Part shown: positions 35,842 through 45,284 of the stretch, in pieces
Layout: each line of letters opens with the position of its first letter
How positions within the stretch are numbered: the first letter of the stretch is position 1
Origin: Saprospiraceae bacterium
Lineage (GTDB): Bacteria; Bacteroidota; Bacteroidia; Chitinophagales; Saprospiraceae
Length of the DNA: 64,000 nt
Reading direction: 5' to 3'
NCBI GenBank assembly: GCA_016714085.1
Contig: JADJNW010000017.1
Location: forward strand, 152,784 to 216,783
Program-made: the position numbers and the translations under genes
The notes under the pieces: model-generated
Databases searched by the model: none
What the model was told of the DNA's origin: nothing
Seen by the model: the letters and a program-made list of their open reading frames with translations, nothing else

Positions 35842-37406
35842 TCAAAGTCATTGAAAAAGAATTATTTCGAGCTTACCTTTCCTCAAAAATTGCCTCCATG
35901 GGCTTCAATGATATTGGGTCACTTATTACAGAAATTCGTAATATTATAGATTATCTTTATACCGAAGAGCAATCGCAAATTGCTTTATTAGAGCAGGTGC
36001 AACCACATTACCGCGAAAGCGCTCGGAATTTATTGCATTACCTTGCCTTGCGCACGTTTGATCTGCGGAGCATACAGGAAGAGTTATCCTCGCTAAGTAT
36101 TTCTTCGCTTGGGCATTCCGAAGGTTATACCTTGACCAATTTACAAAATATTCTTCGGCTGTTGCTGATGTTGCAGAATCAGTCAAGCGATCATTTATAT
36201 CCGAATTTTCGCTCCACGATGGACTATCGGAGTAGTAAACAAGAATTGCATCAGAATGCCGTCCAGCTATTTGGGGAACACCCTCATGGCGAAGGTTCAA
36301 GGATTATGGTTACCATGCCTTCGGAAGCTGCGGAAGATTATAAATTGATTTATGATCTAATACGAGCCGGTATGAGCATCGCTCGCATCAACACGAGCCA
36401 CGATTCAACGAACGAGTGGTACAAAATGATCCAAAATATTCGTCAAGCTGAAAAGGAAACCGACAAAAAATGCCTGGTTTACATTGACTTATCAGGCCCG
36501 AAACTCCGAACGGAAGCTATATTTCCGGTAGCATCAAAAAAAAATCATGTCCGCCTTTTTGTAGAAGATGAATTGCAATTGGTAAAAGAAGAACTAAAGC
36601 AGAAGCGCTATATCCCTCAGGTCTTGATCACCCTGCCCGAAATCTTCAGCGATAGCAAAATTGGGCATCGCATTTATTTCGATGATGGCAAAATCGGCGG
36701 TACGATTACCGATGTACAAGAAGATGTGATCACGATCAAAATTACGCAAGCAGCCGCAGAAGGCAGCAAGCTTCGATCAGAAAAAGGGATTAATATGCCC
36801 GATACCAAACTTTCTTTACCCTCTTTGACTGCCACCGACCTTGCCAATCTTCCATTTATCGCTGCATACGCAGATATTGTAGGTTATTCTTTTGTGCGTC
36901 AGCCGGAAGATGTAGAGCGCTTGCAAATGGAATTGAAAAAACTGAATCGGGAGCAAATCGGCATTATTTTAAAAATTGAAACCAAAGATGCTTTTCAAAA
37001 TTTGCCTATGCTTTTGCTTACAGCTATGCGTAGCCCCAAGATTGGCGTAATGATTGCGAGAGGTGATTTGGCCGTAGAAATTGGCTTTGAACGTATAGCC
37101 GAGGTGCAAGAGGAAATTCTCTGGATTTGTGAGTCCGCTCACGCTCCGGGCATTTGGGCGACACAGGTCTTGGAAAAATTAGCGAAAAAAGGGACAGCTT
37201 CTCGCGCCGAAATCACTGACGCGGCTATGGCTGCGCGCGCCGAATGCGTGATGCTTAATAAAGGTCCTTACATTGTGAACGCCGTAGCAGCACTTGACGA
37301 CATCATCCGCCGAATGCAAAAACACCAGTTTAAAAAGAAAGGTACACTTCGTCCGTTGAGTGTTGCCAAGAGTTTCTGGGAGCAGCGCAGTACGATTGTC
37401 TCTTAA
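35838..37406 (+). CDS. Divergent pyruvate kinase
   Basis: 522 residues from a TTG start overlapping the PBP1A stop in ATTGA, so translation is likely coupled. Residues 1-150 are a helical extension not found in PykF. The barrel follows: AGMSIARINTSHDS (Arg, Asn and Ser of the K+/substrate site), DLSGPKLRT, catalytic Lys in IILKIETKDAFQNL (about 375), and IARGDLAVEIGFERI with the metal Glu/Asp. The usual MLSGETA becomes MLNKGPY, as in a known divergent group, and the C-terminal allosteric domain is lacking. Whether it makes ATP from phosphoenolpyruvate or acts on another phosphate is open. Confidence 0.78.
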   Translation: MIKVIEKELFRAYLSSKIASMGFNDIGSLITEIRNIIDYLYTEEQSQIALLEQVQPHYRESARNLLHYLALRTFDLRSIQEELSSLSISSLGHSEGYTLTNLQNILRLLLMLQNQSSDHLYPNFRSTMDYRSSKQELHQNAVQLFGEHPHGEGSRIMVTMPSEAAEDYKLIYDLIRAGMSIARINTSHDSTNEWYKMIQNIRQAEKETDKKCLVYIDLSGPKLRTEAIFPVASKKNHVRLFVEDELQLVKEELKQKRYIPQVLITLPEIFSDSKIGHRIYFDDGKIGGTITDVQEDVITIKITQAAAEGSKLRSEKGINMPDTKLSLPSLTATDLANLPFIAAYADIVGYSFVRQPEDVERLQMELKKLNREQIGIILKIETKDAFQNLPMLLLTAMRSPKIGVMIARGDLAVEIGFERIAEVQEEILWICESAHAPGIWATQVLEKLAKKGTASRAEITDAAMAARAECVMLNKGPYIVNAVAALDDIIRRMQKHQFKKKGTLRPLSVAKSFWEQRSTIVS

Positions 37407-37617
37407 ATTTCTTGCCTTCCGATTGTTTTTCTTCATTCTTCCTTCCTGATTATCAGAAAGTTGGTGATTTTAACACAATATTAAACCATTTTTTACCCAA
37501 CCCTTAGCCGCGCCTTTTATGTCTAACTCCCCGAATTACAAAAACCGAATGAAAGCATTTAACTGAAAAAAGCACCCTAAATCACCCGAATCATTTTTTA
37601 TCTAAAAAACTGTTATT

Positions 37618-38319
37618 ATGAAAACAATCCAATTATCAGGCCTGCTATTGCTGGCCATGCTTATCTCCTTCGTTGCCTGCGAAGATGATTCCAATGAAGA
37701 TTTCGCCTTTCAGTTTGATTACAATTTCGCAACAAGCCAAAATGGTTGGACAGGCGATTTTGCTGATTATCCTGTTGGAGAAGAGGATTTTTATGAACTG
37801 AGTTTTTCGCACGATACTTTGCCTGCACCTTTGGACAAAACCAAAAAAGCATTGAAAATCAATGGCAACAACCATAGCGATGACCTGTTTATGTTCACCA
37901 AAAAAGAATTGACTGGCCTCGCACCCAACACGGAGTATTCGATTGAATTTGAATTCGAATTAGCATCCCAGTATCCTGAAAGTGGTTTTGGCGCAGGTGG
38001 TGGCCCTGGTTCCGGCAGTTATCTGAAAGCAGGCGCAAGCGCTACAGAGCTAACCAAAGTAGTGACGGAAGGTTTCTACGAATTAAATCTCGAGAAAGGA
38101 AACCAGGCACAAAGTGGTAAAGATGCTGTTATAATTGGCACGCTTGGCATTAGTGGCGATGCGTATGTGTACAAACTCATCAATCGCGACAACGATGGTA
38201 AACCGTTCAAAGCCAAGACAGATGCCGAAGGAAATCTTTGGGTATATCTGGGCGTGGACTCTGCGTTTGAAGGTATTACGACATTCTACGTGACCAAAGC
38301 CACCATTCGGCTAAAGTAA
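37618..38319 (+). CDS. Hypothetical lipoprotein
   Basis: 233 residues with lipobox FVAC (Cys21 in LISFVACEDDSN), an acidic start to the mature part and a Gly-rich loop (SGFGAGGGPGSGSYLKAG). The body is predicted mainly beta, perhaps a jelly-roll or lectin-like fold, as the N-terminal FDYNFATSQNGWTGDFADYP recalls carbohydrate-binding-like modules. No family is recognised. Single-gene unit, ended by the hairpin at 38350. Confidence 0.75.
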   Translation: MKTIQLSGLLLLAMLISFVACEDDSNEDFAFQFDYNFATSQNGWTGDFADYPVGEEDFYELSFSHDTLPAPLDKTKKALKINGNNHSDDLFMFTKKELTGLAPNTEYSIEFEFELASQYPESGFGAGGGPGSGSYLKAGASATELTKVVTEGFYELNLEKGNQAQSGKDAVIIGTLGISGDAYVYKLINRDNDGKPFKAKTDAEGNLWVYLGVDSAFEGITTFYVTKATIRLK

Positions 38320-38349
38320 AAAATTAGTATTAGAAGGGTAATGCAGGCG

Positions 38350-38393
38350 GCTATCCGATTTCCGGGGGGAATGTCGGGTAGCTGTTTTCTGTT
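38350..38393 (+). terminator. Terminator after the lipoprotein gene
   Basis: Stem GCTATCCGA / TCGGGTAGC (9 bp, one G:U) with a 15-base loop, then TGTTTTCTGTT. Confidence 0.65.
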
Positions 38394-38413
38394 ATAAATG
38401 CCTCATTATCAAA

Positions 38414-38980
38414 TTAGTCTAGCATATCTGTGGTTTGACTCGCACCAATGTATTCGTAGCGGGCAGCAATGTTCTCCTTTAACTCTTTGCGAGCAAAGAA
38501 AATACGGCTTTTTACAGTTCCCAGCGGCAAATCTAAATATTCAGCAATTTCTTGATATTTAAATCCTTGATAATGCATTAAAAATGGGATTTTGATGCTG
38601 TCATCTAATGCCCCGATCATTTCCGTAAGTTCTTTCATCAGAATATTGGCGTCGCCTCGATTGGATATAATCGTGCTGCCAGAATTGATGTAATACAGAT
38701 TATCGGTGGAGTCCATAATCGTATTGACTTTAACTTTCTTCCGATAATTATTGATAAAAATATTCTTCATAATTGTGAATAGCCAAGCTTTGAAGTTGGT
38801 ACCCGGCAAAAATTTATCACGGTTGGTGAGCGCCCGATAAGCCGTCTCCTGGAAAAGGTCTTTTGCATCTTCGACATTTTTGGTCAAGTTATAGGCGAAA
38901 GCATTAAGCAAGCCAGACATTTGATCTAATCTATTGTTAAACTCCAAGTGAGACATAGCTGGTTGTTTTATTTTGTTCAA
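38414..38980 (-). CDS. ECF-type RNA polymerase sigma factor
   Basis: 188 residues. Region 2 reads DAKDLFQETAYRALTNRDKF, followed by NFKAWLFTIMKNIFINNYRK; region 4 is GFKYQEIAEYLDLPLGTVKS and RIFFARKELK. The linker between is normal length. A second possible start at 38956 (MSHLEFNNRLDQMSG) is as good. No anti-sigma gene is next to it, so its signal is not evident; it may be a housekeeping ECF of Bacteroidota. Confidence 0.9.
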   Translation of the reverse strand: MNKIKQPAMSHLEFNNRLDQMSGLLNAFAYNLTKNVEDAKDLFQETAYRALTNRDKFLPGTNFKAWLFTIMKNIFINNYRKKVKVNTIMDSTDNLYYINSGSTIISNRGDANILMKELTEMIGALDDSIKIPFLMHYQGFKYQEIAEYLDLPLGTVKSRIFFARKELKENIAARYEYIGASQTTDMLD

Positions 38981-39011
38981 CGGTAAAATAACCTCTCTAC
39001 TTTTGTTGAAA

Positions 39012-39043
39012 CAAATTTAGGCTTTTGTTTAACAAAATGCAAA
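39012..39043 (-). promoter_or_regulatory. Full Bacteroidota-type promoter of the sigma factor gene
   Basis: On the minus strand: TTTG (39043-39040), a 20-base spacer, and TAAATTTG (39019-39012), i.e. TTTG-n20-TAnnTTTG, 32 bp before the start. The clearest promoter in the window. Confidence 0.7.
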
Positions 39044-39267
39044 TCTAATTTGACCATTTTTAAGAATTTGTCTGAAATCTTGAATTGATACAGGAGAAGT
39101 ATATTTGAATAACTATTGAAAATCAACAAGTTATTTTGAAAAATTAATAAAATTAGAAACTAATTTTATTTTCAGAAAAAATTGAAAATTTTGAAAAATA
39201 AAAAAAAGCGAAAAGGAACTTCTAATACAAGTACGACTCCATTGCAGACTTTGGATTTGTGAGTGAA

Positions 39268-40356
39268 TTATTTTTGAGCCTTGGCAACGAGATAGATCGC
39301 AATGCCCGCAAAAATGAGATTGGGCATCCAGATACCAATAAGCGGCGGCACTACATTGCCAGTGGCAAATACAATGGAAAAGCGGGACAAGAAAATAAAT
39401 ATAGCGCCAAGCAAGATTCCAATTGCGAGGTGCATGCCAATACCTCCGCGTACTTTGCGAGCGGCAATGGACATTCCAATAATCGTGAGAATAAAGATAG
39501 TGAAGGCGTCGGCGGTGCGCCGATAGAGTTCGACTTCATATTTTTTGGTATTACCAACACCCCGATTTTTCTGGTTTCTTATATATTTTGTCAGCTCGGC
39601 GGTAGTCATCATCGAGTGTTGCTCTTTGTAATCCACAAAGTCATCTGGCGTGAGATTCAGTGTGGTATCGAGTTCTTGGCCTTGCCCTATGATGAGTCCT
39701 TCTTTCAAGCCATCAAAAGTATGGATTTCATAATTGCTCAATCGCCATTGCTTGGTTTTTCCGTCCCAGCGCGCCGATTCGGCTTTGAGCAAAGAAGCCA
39801 GCTGATTATCTTTAAATTGTTCGATCCGAAAATTTCTTGCGGTCGTATCGCGCTTTCTGTAAAATTCGATAAACACTTTTTTATTCGGCGCTACGAATAA
39901 ATGTACGTTTTGGGTTTTGCCTTTGTCATTGTCTTTATCAAAATAAGTATAGACGATCCGAAGCATTTTTTTATTCCCCATTGGCACAAAGTAATGATTA
40001 CCAAAGAGGTTCAGCAATGCAATGAAGGTGGCGCCGACGATATAAGGACGCATAAATCGTCGATAACTGACACCCGCATTAAAAATCGAGATAATCTCGG
40101 AATTGGTCGCCATGCGAGAAGTAAAAAAGATAACCGCAATGAGTGTGAAAAGTGGCCATAAAAGACTGGCAATAAACAAGACAAAATTGGGATAATATTC
40201 TAATATGATCTCACGCTGCGTGATGGGCTCCTCAATAAACTTCTCAATCTTTTCGCTAAAATCAATGACAATGGCTATGAGCATGAAAATGAGCACCGTG
40301 AAAAAGAAGGTGGTCATAAACTTGCGCAGAATATATCGATCGAGCGTTTTTAGCAT
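39268..40356 (-). CDS. LptF/LptG-family permease
   Basis: 362 residues. Two N-terminal helices (FFFTVLIFMLIAIVIDFSEK and the next near 55-80), a long periplasmic beta-jellyroll-type region (about 105-275) and three C-terminal helices (AFTIFILTIIGMSIAARKVR) match the LptFG plan. The inner-membrane complex LptB2FG lifts lipopolysaccharide to the Lpt bridge. Only one subunit is here; the partner and lptB are elsewhere. Confidence 0.9.
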   Translation of the reverse strand: MLKTLDRYILRKFMTTFFFTVLIFMLIAIVIDFSEKIEKFIEEPITQREIILEYYPNFVLFIASLLWPLFTLIAVIFFTSRMATNSEIISIFNAGVSYRRFMRPYIVGATFIALLNLFGNHYFVPMGNKKMLRIVYTYFDKDNDKGKTQNVHLFVAPNKKVFIEFYRKRDTTARNFRIEQFKDNQLASLLKAESARWDGKTKQWRLSNYEIHTFDGLKEGLIIGQGQELDTTLNLTPDDFVDYKEQHSMMTTAELTKYIRNQKNRGVGNTKKYEVELYRRTADAFTIFILTIIGMSIAARKVRGGIGMHLAIGILLGAIFIFLSRFSIVFATGNVVPPLIGIWMPNLIFAGIAIYLVAKAQK

Positions 40357-40363
40357 ATTTTAT

Positions 40364-40480
40364 GTTCCAAGTTGGAAGTTTTAGGTCGCAAGTTAAAAGT
40401 TAGAAGTTCCAAGTTTTAAGTTTCATATTAAAAGTTACCTGAAACCTCCAATTTGAAACCTTCAACCTGAAACCTCCAAG
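40364..40480. repeat. Degenerate GAAACCT/AGTT repeat, imperfect inverted
   Basis: Words like AAGTTCCAAGTTTTAAG and CCTGAAACCTCCAA repeat several times, the left half being roughly the inverse of the right half. It lies between the lipoprotein stop and lptF/G. The words return at 45237-45277 (TGCAACTTGTAACTTCCAA). Confidence 0.55.
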
Positions 40481-40481
40481 A

Positions 40482-41438
40482 TTATTGCACATTTGAGCGC
40501 ATCCAAGTCAATACTTGCTGCGTGCTTTGGCTCACCATATTCGCAGGAAGCTCCACGCGTTCATGCTTTTCCAGATCAAAAGCCACCGCATTATTGCTGC
40601 CTTCTTCACGCAACACCAAATAGCGATTATTAGTAGCGCTTCGCTGTACATCTGTCTTCAAATTCATCGGCTGCTCAAAAGCAGGATGGATGGCAAATTC
40701 CTGGGTTTCACGATTGTATTCTGGCATAATCGCCTGTACGCCATCGTTTTGTGTAGTTAGCAAAAAGAGTGGGGCATAGTTAGACTCGTTAATTTCATAC
40801 TCGGCAATAGGCAAGATCGCCTTTGGATTTTGTTCATCTTTCAGATCAAATGCAAATGTACCGTAGTCTTGCGCATATCCCATTAAATAATTTTCCCATA
40901 CCTCCAAACGCATGATTTGGCCGGATTGCGCATCAACTCCAAAGCGCTGCGAGCGAAACTGCGGCGTCATTTTGGGCAAAAGTTTTCGACCAGCCACATC
41001 ATAAGCATATAAGGTAGAATTTCCTCTGATGGCAACGATTTGGGTAACATTGTTATAAGTTATTTCTGCAATAAAATACGGAAAATCCGCACTTCCATCT
41101 ACCGGAAGCACCTGGCGACTGATGCGTTGGCAATTTTTAGTATCAAAAACCTCCAAAATGCGATGCCATTCTGCCTGGAGGTCTTCACTGTAAGTAGAAG
41201 AATCTGCGACGATTGCTACCAGCACCTCTGCATCGCGCACCCAAAACTGGTTGCCCTCCAAAATCGTACCTGGGATCGTGCAATTGAGGATCGCCCGCTC
41301 TTCCATTGATCTTGGCGCAGCAGTAGAGTCTGCACCCGCTTCAGCAGTTGTTTCCTGGTTGGATGAGGATTTATCAGAACCACAAGCGATTGCCCCAATC
41401 AGCGCAAAAGCCAGCATTATTTGCATCAGAATTTTCAT
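40482..41438 (-). CDS. Hypothetical lipoprotein upstream of lptF/G
   Basis: 318 residues with lipobox AIAC (Cys19 in ALIGAIACGSDKSSS), a Ser/Thr/Glu-rich linker to about 45, then a strand-rich body with repeated short motifs (ITYNNVTQIVAIRGNSTLYA, FLLTTQNDGVQAIMPEYN) that could form a small beta-propeller. Same strand as lptF/G, 125 bp apart, with a repeat between, so co-transcription is uncertain. No family recognised. Confidence 0.7.
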   Translation of the reverse strand: MKILMQIMLAFALIGAIACGSDKSSSNQETTAEAGADSTAAPRSMEERAILNCTIPGTILEGNQFWVRDAEVLVAIVADSSTYSEDLQAEWHRILEVFDTKNCQRISRQVLPVDGSADFPYFIAEITYNNVTQIVAIRGNSTLYAYDVAGRKLLPKMTPQFRSQRFGVDAQSGQIMRLEVWENYLMGYAQDYGTFAFDLKDEQNPKAILPIAEYEINESNYAPLFLLTTQNDGVQAIMPEYNRETQEFAIHPAFEQPMNLKTDVQRSATNNRYLVLREEGSNNAVAFDLEKHERVELPANMVSQSTQQVLTWMRSNVQ

Positions 41439-41605
41439 GAAGTTATTTTTTAGGAACTAAGTTAGACATTTTTTGGTCTTAAAACGCCTCAAATTTACAA
41501 CCCATCTTTCAAAGACCACTCTTTATATACAAAAAGGAATCTTGTCAATAGTTCAGGAGTCCCAAAGGTTCATTTTTATTAGGGTTTCAAAAAAAATAAT
41601 TTTAA

Positions 41606-41652
41606 TACGAAAAAAATCGTAGAGAAAACTTGCTTTTACGAAATCATTCGTA
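41606..41652 (+). promoter_or_regulatory. Paired operator palindromes upstream of blaI-like gene
   Basis: Two 16-bp palindromes of identical form, TACGA-n6-TCGTA, at 41606-41621 and 41637-41652. Centres are 31 bp apart, three helix turns, so two dimers would bind the same face. The second ends against TACATCTTTG. A further palindrome TTTGTACAAA lies at 41671-41680. Likely autoregulation by BlaI. Confidence 0.75.
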
Positions 41653-41699
41653 CATCTTTGTGTTATGAAATTTGTACAAAATTTTCAATTCAAAATATA

Positions 41700-42098
41700 A
41701 TGAATCCAATACCCAAACCAACAGAGGCAGAACTCGAGATATTGCAAATCCTTTGGGAGCATGGCCCTTCGTCGGTGCGCGTTGTGCATGAGCAGCTGAA
41801 TGAGGCTCGGCTTGCTAACAACCGGGAGGAAGTAGGCTATACGACAACCCTCAAAATCATGCAGATCATGGCAGACAAAGGTCTCGTTACTCGTGATACG
41901 AGTACGCGCACGCATATCTACGCAACGGCTGCGAAAGAAGAAGATACCCAACAACAACTGCTTCAAAGGTTTGTGGATGCTACGTTTCGGGGCTCGGCAA
42001 TGAAGTTGGTGATGCAAGCTTTAGGCAATCAACAAGTATCGGCAGAAGAATTAGACGAGATCAAAGCCTTGATTGAAAAATTGGAAAAGGAGCAATAA
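41700..42098 (+). CDS. BlaI/MecI/CopY-family repressor
   Basis: 132 residues from Met at 41700 (an upstream in-frame ATG at 41658 would put codons into the operators). The winged helix reads TEAELEILQILWEHGPSSVR and EEVGYTTTLKIMQIMADKGL, then wing residues VTRDTSTRTHIYATAA, and the C-terminal dimerisation part carries the usual LVMQAL. Such repressors are cut when the partner M56 peptidase is activated. The partner gene follows after 90 bp; the operators lie just upstream. Confidence 0.92.
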   Translation: MNPIPKPTEAELEILQILWEHGPSSVRVVHEQLNEARLANNREEVGYTTTLKIMQIMADKGLVTRDTSTRTHIYATAAKEEDTQQQLLQRFVDATFRGSAMKLVMQALGNQQVSAEELDEIKALIEKLEKEQ

Positions 42099-42105
42099 AT
42101 ATGCG

Positions 42106-42186
42106 ATAGTGTTATGGTGTTATAGTGCTTTAGAGATTAGCATAAACTATAATATCATCGCACCGTAGCACCAAAACACTACTAAA
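42106..42186. repeat. Long imperfect inverted repeat between the blaI-like and M56 genes
   Basis: TAGTGTTATGGTGTTATAGTGC near the left end faces the inverse of GCACCGTAGCACCAAAACAC near the right end; roughly four of five bases pair. It fills the whole 90-bp gap and may modulate readthrough. Confidence 0.55.
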
Positions 42187-42188
42187 AC

Positions 42189-44089
42189 ATGGATTTCATC
42201 AGCTCAATTATATCAGAAGAACTGGTTTATGCGCTTGGGTGGACGGTGGTACACTCGCTGTGGCAAGCAATAGGCGTGGCATTTATCATGGGAGGTTTGC
42301 TATTAGCTTTGCAAAAGCATTCTTCCGAGGTGCGCTATCGGTTAGCCTATGGCGCGCTGTTAGTGGTATTAACGATGGCTGTTTTTACATTTTTTGACTT
42401 ATATCAATTCGCCCGACACAAAAATGTTATTGAAATCACCCAATTGTCAGTGCAGGCTTCGTCAGAATATGCCCCAACTTTAGCAGAAATTCCGGCGACA
42501 GCCACGTTACCCCAGCGCTTTACCAGTTATTTCAATACCCATCTGCCATTGATTGTATCGGTTTGGCTACTGGGCCTCTCGCTTTTTGTTATTCGCCTGT
42601 TAGGTGGACTTGCGTATTTGGAACATTTAAAAATAGCTTATACGTATCAGCTTGAAACCCACTGGGAAGATATGTTACAATATCTTGCCGAGCAACTTCC
42701 TATCAAGCGAACGGTGGAATTGATGGAATCCGCACTGGTGCAGGTTCCGATTGTGGTGGGGCATTTCAAACCGATCATTCTGATGCCGGTAGGCGCTGTC
42801 AACGGACTGGCGGTTGAGCAAGTGGAAGCTATTCTAGCACATGAACTCGCACATATCGCTCGCAACGACTATATTTTGAATGTCGTTCAATCGGTGATCG
42901 AAGCTTTGCTTTATTTCAATCCTGCTGTTTGGTGGATTTCTGCTAATATCCGCACCGAACGCGAAAACTGCTGCGACGACGTGGCCATCCAGCTTTGCGG
43001 CAACAAATTAAATTATGCCAAAGCTTTGGTTGCCATTCAAGAAATGAATCAATCTGCGCCGAGCCTGGCGATGGCTTTTGGCAAAAAGAAAGGGCAATTT
43101 TTAAATCGCATTCGACGCATTTTAAATCAACCACAAAATAAATCCGACATGATAGAGAAAATCACCGCGACTTTTTGCTGCTGGCAGTCGTACTTGGAGT
43201 GACCGTAAATGCTGCCAGCCCCTACCACGATAAGGAGTTCAAAACTTCTGAAACACCAGCATTGGTAACTGTTGTAGATACTTTGCCTCAAAAAGGCACA
43301 ATGAATTTCACCGGGCGGCACAACGGGCAAGATGTAAAAACGACCGTAAAAAATGGGAAAATCACTTATCTGAAAATCGATGGAAAAGAAATCGCCGAAA
43401 CGGAGTATAAAGACTATGAGCCTTTGGTAGAAGAGATCATGGAGAATGTGCCACCGCCTCCGCCGCCTCCACCTGCGCCAATGCCACCAGCCCCGGTAAG
43501 ACCAGGTACACCTCCTCCACCGCCCGCACCTCCAGCACCCAAAGGAGGAATATATTACTCCGATGATGCAGCGCTAAAAGAGTTAGCCCTTGTTGAGGTT
43601 CAAATGAAGAGAGAACTAGAAGCACAATTAGTAGAGTTGAAAATGCAAGAAGCTGAGCTTCGAGAGCACTTAAATAAGGAATCATCCGAAGAGATGAAGC
43701 ACCGAAAAGAATTGCTTGAAGAAGAAATGAAGCATCTTAAAGAAATGGCTGACCAGGCAAGAGCCGAACATGAAGTAGCATTGGTTGAGCACAAGCATGA
43801 GATGGTGCGCCATCAGGAAGAATTAAAAAAGATGAGAGCCGAGTTGGAGCTTATGGAAGCCAAAAATAAAGAACTGAAAAACAGATTTGGAAAAGAATTA
43901 TTGAATGATGGATTGATCAAAAGTTCTGATAATTACAGAATTAACCTTAGCGGCAAAAGTATGGAGGTGAATGGAAAAGCAGTTTCTTCTTCTATTGCAG
44001 ATAAATATCGAAAAATATTTGAGGAGGTAACGGGTGGAGCGCTTTGCAGCGACTGCCAATTTACCTTTGGTAAAGGCAAAGAGGAATAA
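42189..44089 (+). pseudogene. M56 (BlaR1-type) membrane peptidase, frameshifted
   Basis: Frames 42189-43202 and 43175-44089 form one protein of about 633 residues. The first has four membrane helices and the zinc site HELAH (in EAILAHELAHIARNDYIL), with NCCDDVAIQLCG after it. Adding one T to the T5 run at 43172-43176 yields ITATFLLLAVVLGVTVNAA, a last helix that leads into the second frame. That part is a proline-rich stretch followed by a Glu/Lys/His-rich coiled coil (about 150 residues). It should sense a periplasmic signal and cut BlaI. The extension is common in Bacteroidota M56 proteins; its ligand is unknown. Confidence 0.85.
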
Positions 44090-44107
44090 AAACATATCTA
44101 TTATATT

Positions 44108-44149
44108 AAAAATACTCATCAGAGGGCAAGTCTTTCGATGAGTATTTTT
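44108..44149 (+). terminator. Strong terminator after the M56 gene
   Basis: Perfect 13-bp stem AAAAATACTCATC / GATGAGTATTTTT with a 16-base loop; the stem itself ends in T5 on both strands. Confidence 0.85.
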
Positions 44150-44178
44150 AATTTTGATGAATAGACATCTACATCAGA

Positions 44179-44304
44179 TTAATTGACGCCTGCTACAGTG
44201 GATGATAAATGACTAAGGTTTACAAACAAGGCGCATAAAATGCAGAATAGAAATACGATGAAAGCCACGATTACATCGTAGTTTTTGGGATAGCTGCTTT
44301 TCAT
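44179..44304 (-). CDS. Possible 41-residue single-helix membrane protein
   Basis: From Met at 44304 the frame reads MKSSYPKNYDVIVAFIVF and then a hydrophobic run (LFCILCALFVNL) to a stop at 44179. One membrane helix with a basic N-terminus is plausible for a small membrane protein. It sits between two genes in the same 338-bp gap. Coding is unproven. Confidence 0.35.
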   Translation of the reverse strand: MKSSYPKNYDVIVAFIVFLFCILCALFVNLSHLSSTVAGVN

Positions 44305-44427
44305 AAAATGCGTGTTTAAGCCGATTAATGGGATTAAAAATTTTTCCTTCCGATTTCTAATACGCAAATTTATATAGAAATAGTTTATAAGTCTAATTCT
44401 TTTTTGGACAAAGGTCTGACAAAATAT

Positions 44428-45186
44428 CTATCGATCCAGCCAGTTTTTAAAATCATTGACCCGCTCTCTGCTTACTATAAGGTCAAAATCCGCTTTTGGG
44501 TTCATCTCTAATTTCAGGCGACTATTGAAATACGGCGCAATTTTTTGGATAGCATTGATATGTGTAATCACTTTTCGGTTGATACGGAAAAAGTCTTTGG
44601 GGTCAAGCGCTTCTTCCAATTGCTCCAAAGTGTAATCCACTAAATGCTTTTTATTGTCAACGGTTTTGGCATAAGCCAAGCCATCTTCCGAATAAAAATA
44701 TCGAATTTCTTCCACCAAAATATAAATCATCTGTTGCCCCACGCGCACCAGAAAACGCTCTTTGTATTGGGGCTGCGCCATCGCCTGAATCATTTGCTGA
44801 ATGGCTGATAAGTCGTAGTTTACTTTTTGTCTAAAAAACTGCTCAAATTTGGTGAGCGCCTGCTCCAGTTCTTCGGGATCAATTGGTTTGAGTAAATAAT
44901 CTACACTGTTCAATTTGAAGGCTTTAAGTGTGTATTGGTCGTAGGCAGTTGTAAAAATCGCAGGCGATTGTACCGTCACTTGGTTAAAAATATCGAAGCT
45001 TAGCCCGTCTGCCAACTGAATATCAAGGAATAACAAATCAGGAGAAGGATTACTACGAAGCCATTTCACAGCGTTTTCTACGCTATCGATCATACCGAGG
45101 ATATTGGCTTGTGAGCGAAACCCAGTAATAAGATTGACCAATCGTTTCGCGGCAGGCTGTTCGTCTTCAATGATGAGGATGTTCAT
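44428..45186 (-). CDS. LytTR-type response regulator
   Basis: 252 residues. The receiver starts NILIIEDEQPAAKRLV, has the phospho-acceptor Asp in LLFLDIQLADG (about 54) and Lys in LKPIDPEEL. The LytTR DNA-binding domain occupies about 145-252 (RFLVRVGQQMIYILVEEIRY, DFFRINRKVITHINAI). The cognate histidine kinase, usually a LytS-type gene next door, is missing here. The GC-poor upstream gap contains an AACCTGCAACTTG-type repeat. Confidence 0.92.
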   Translation of the reverse strand: MNILIIEDEQPAAKRLVNLITGFRSQANILGMIDSVENAVKWLRSNPSPDLLFLDIQLADGLSFDIFNQVTVQSPAIFTTAYDQYTLKAFKLNSVDYLLKPIDPEELEQALTKFEQFFRQKVNYDLSAIQQMIQAMAQPQYKERFLVRVGQQMIYILVEEIRYFYSEDGLAYAKTVDNKKHLVDYTLEQLEEALDPKDFFRINRKVITHINAIQKIAPYFNSRLKLEMNPKADFDLIVSRERVNDFKNWLDR

Positions 45187-45284
45187 TGGTGATTTGCTTG
45201 AATGACAAATTTAAATTGATATTGTTCAAGCTCCAGCTTTTTAAAAAACCTGCAACTTGTAACTTCCAACCTGCAATACAATAA

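Noticed and set aside
39259..39900. Plus-strand frame of 213 codons opposite lptF/G
   Set aside because: It is fully antisense to a conserved permease, has no recognisable domain and follows that gene's codon pattern.
43437..43685. Minus-strand Leu-rich frame in the M56 tail
   Set aside because: Produced by the complement of the proline codons; no independent support.
44428..45186. LytTR regulator as partner of the histidine kinase at 18.1 kb
   Set aside because: They are 25 kb apart, and the kinase has an NtrY/HAMP-less two-helix plan, not the LytS His-kinase type.
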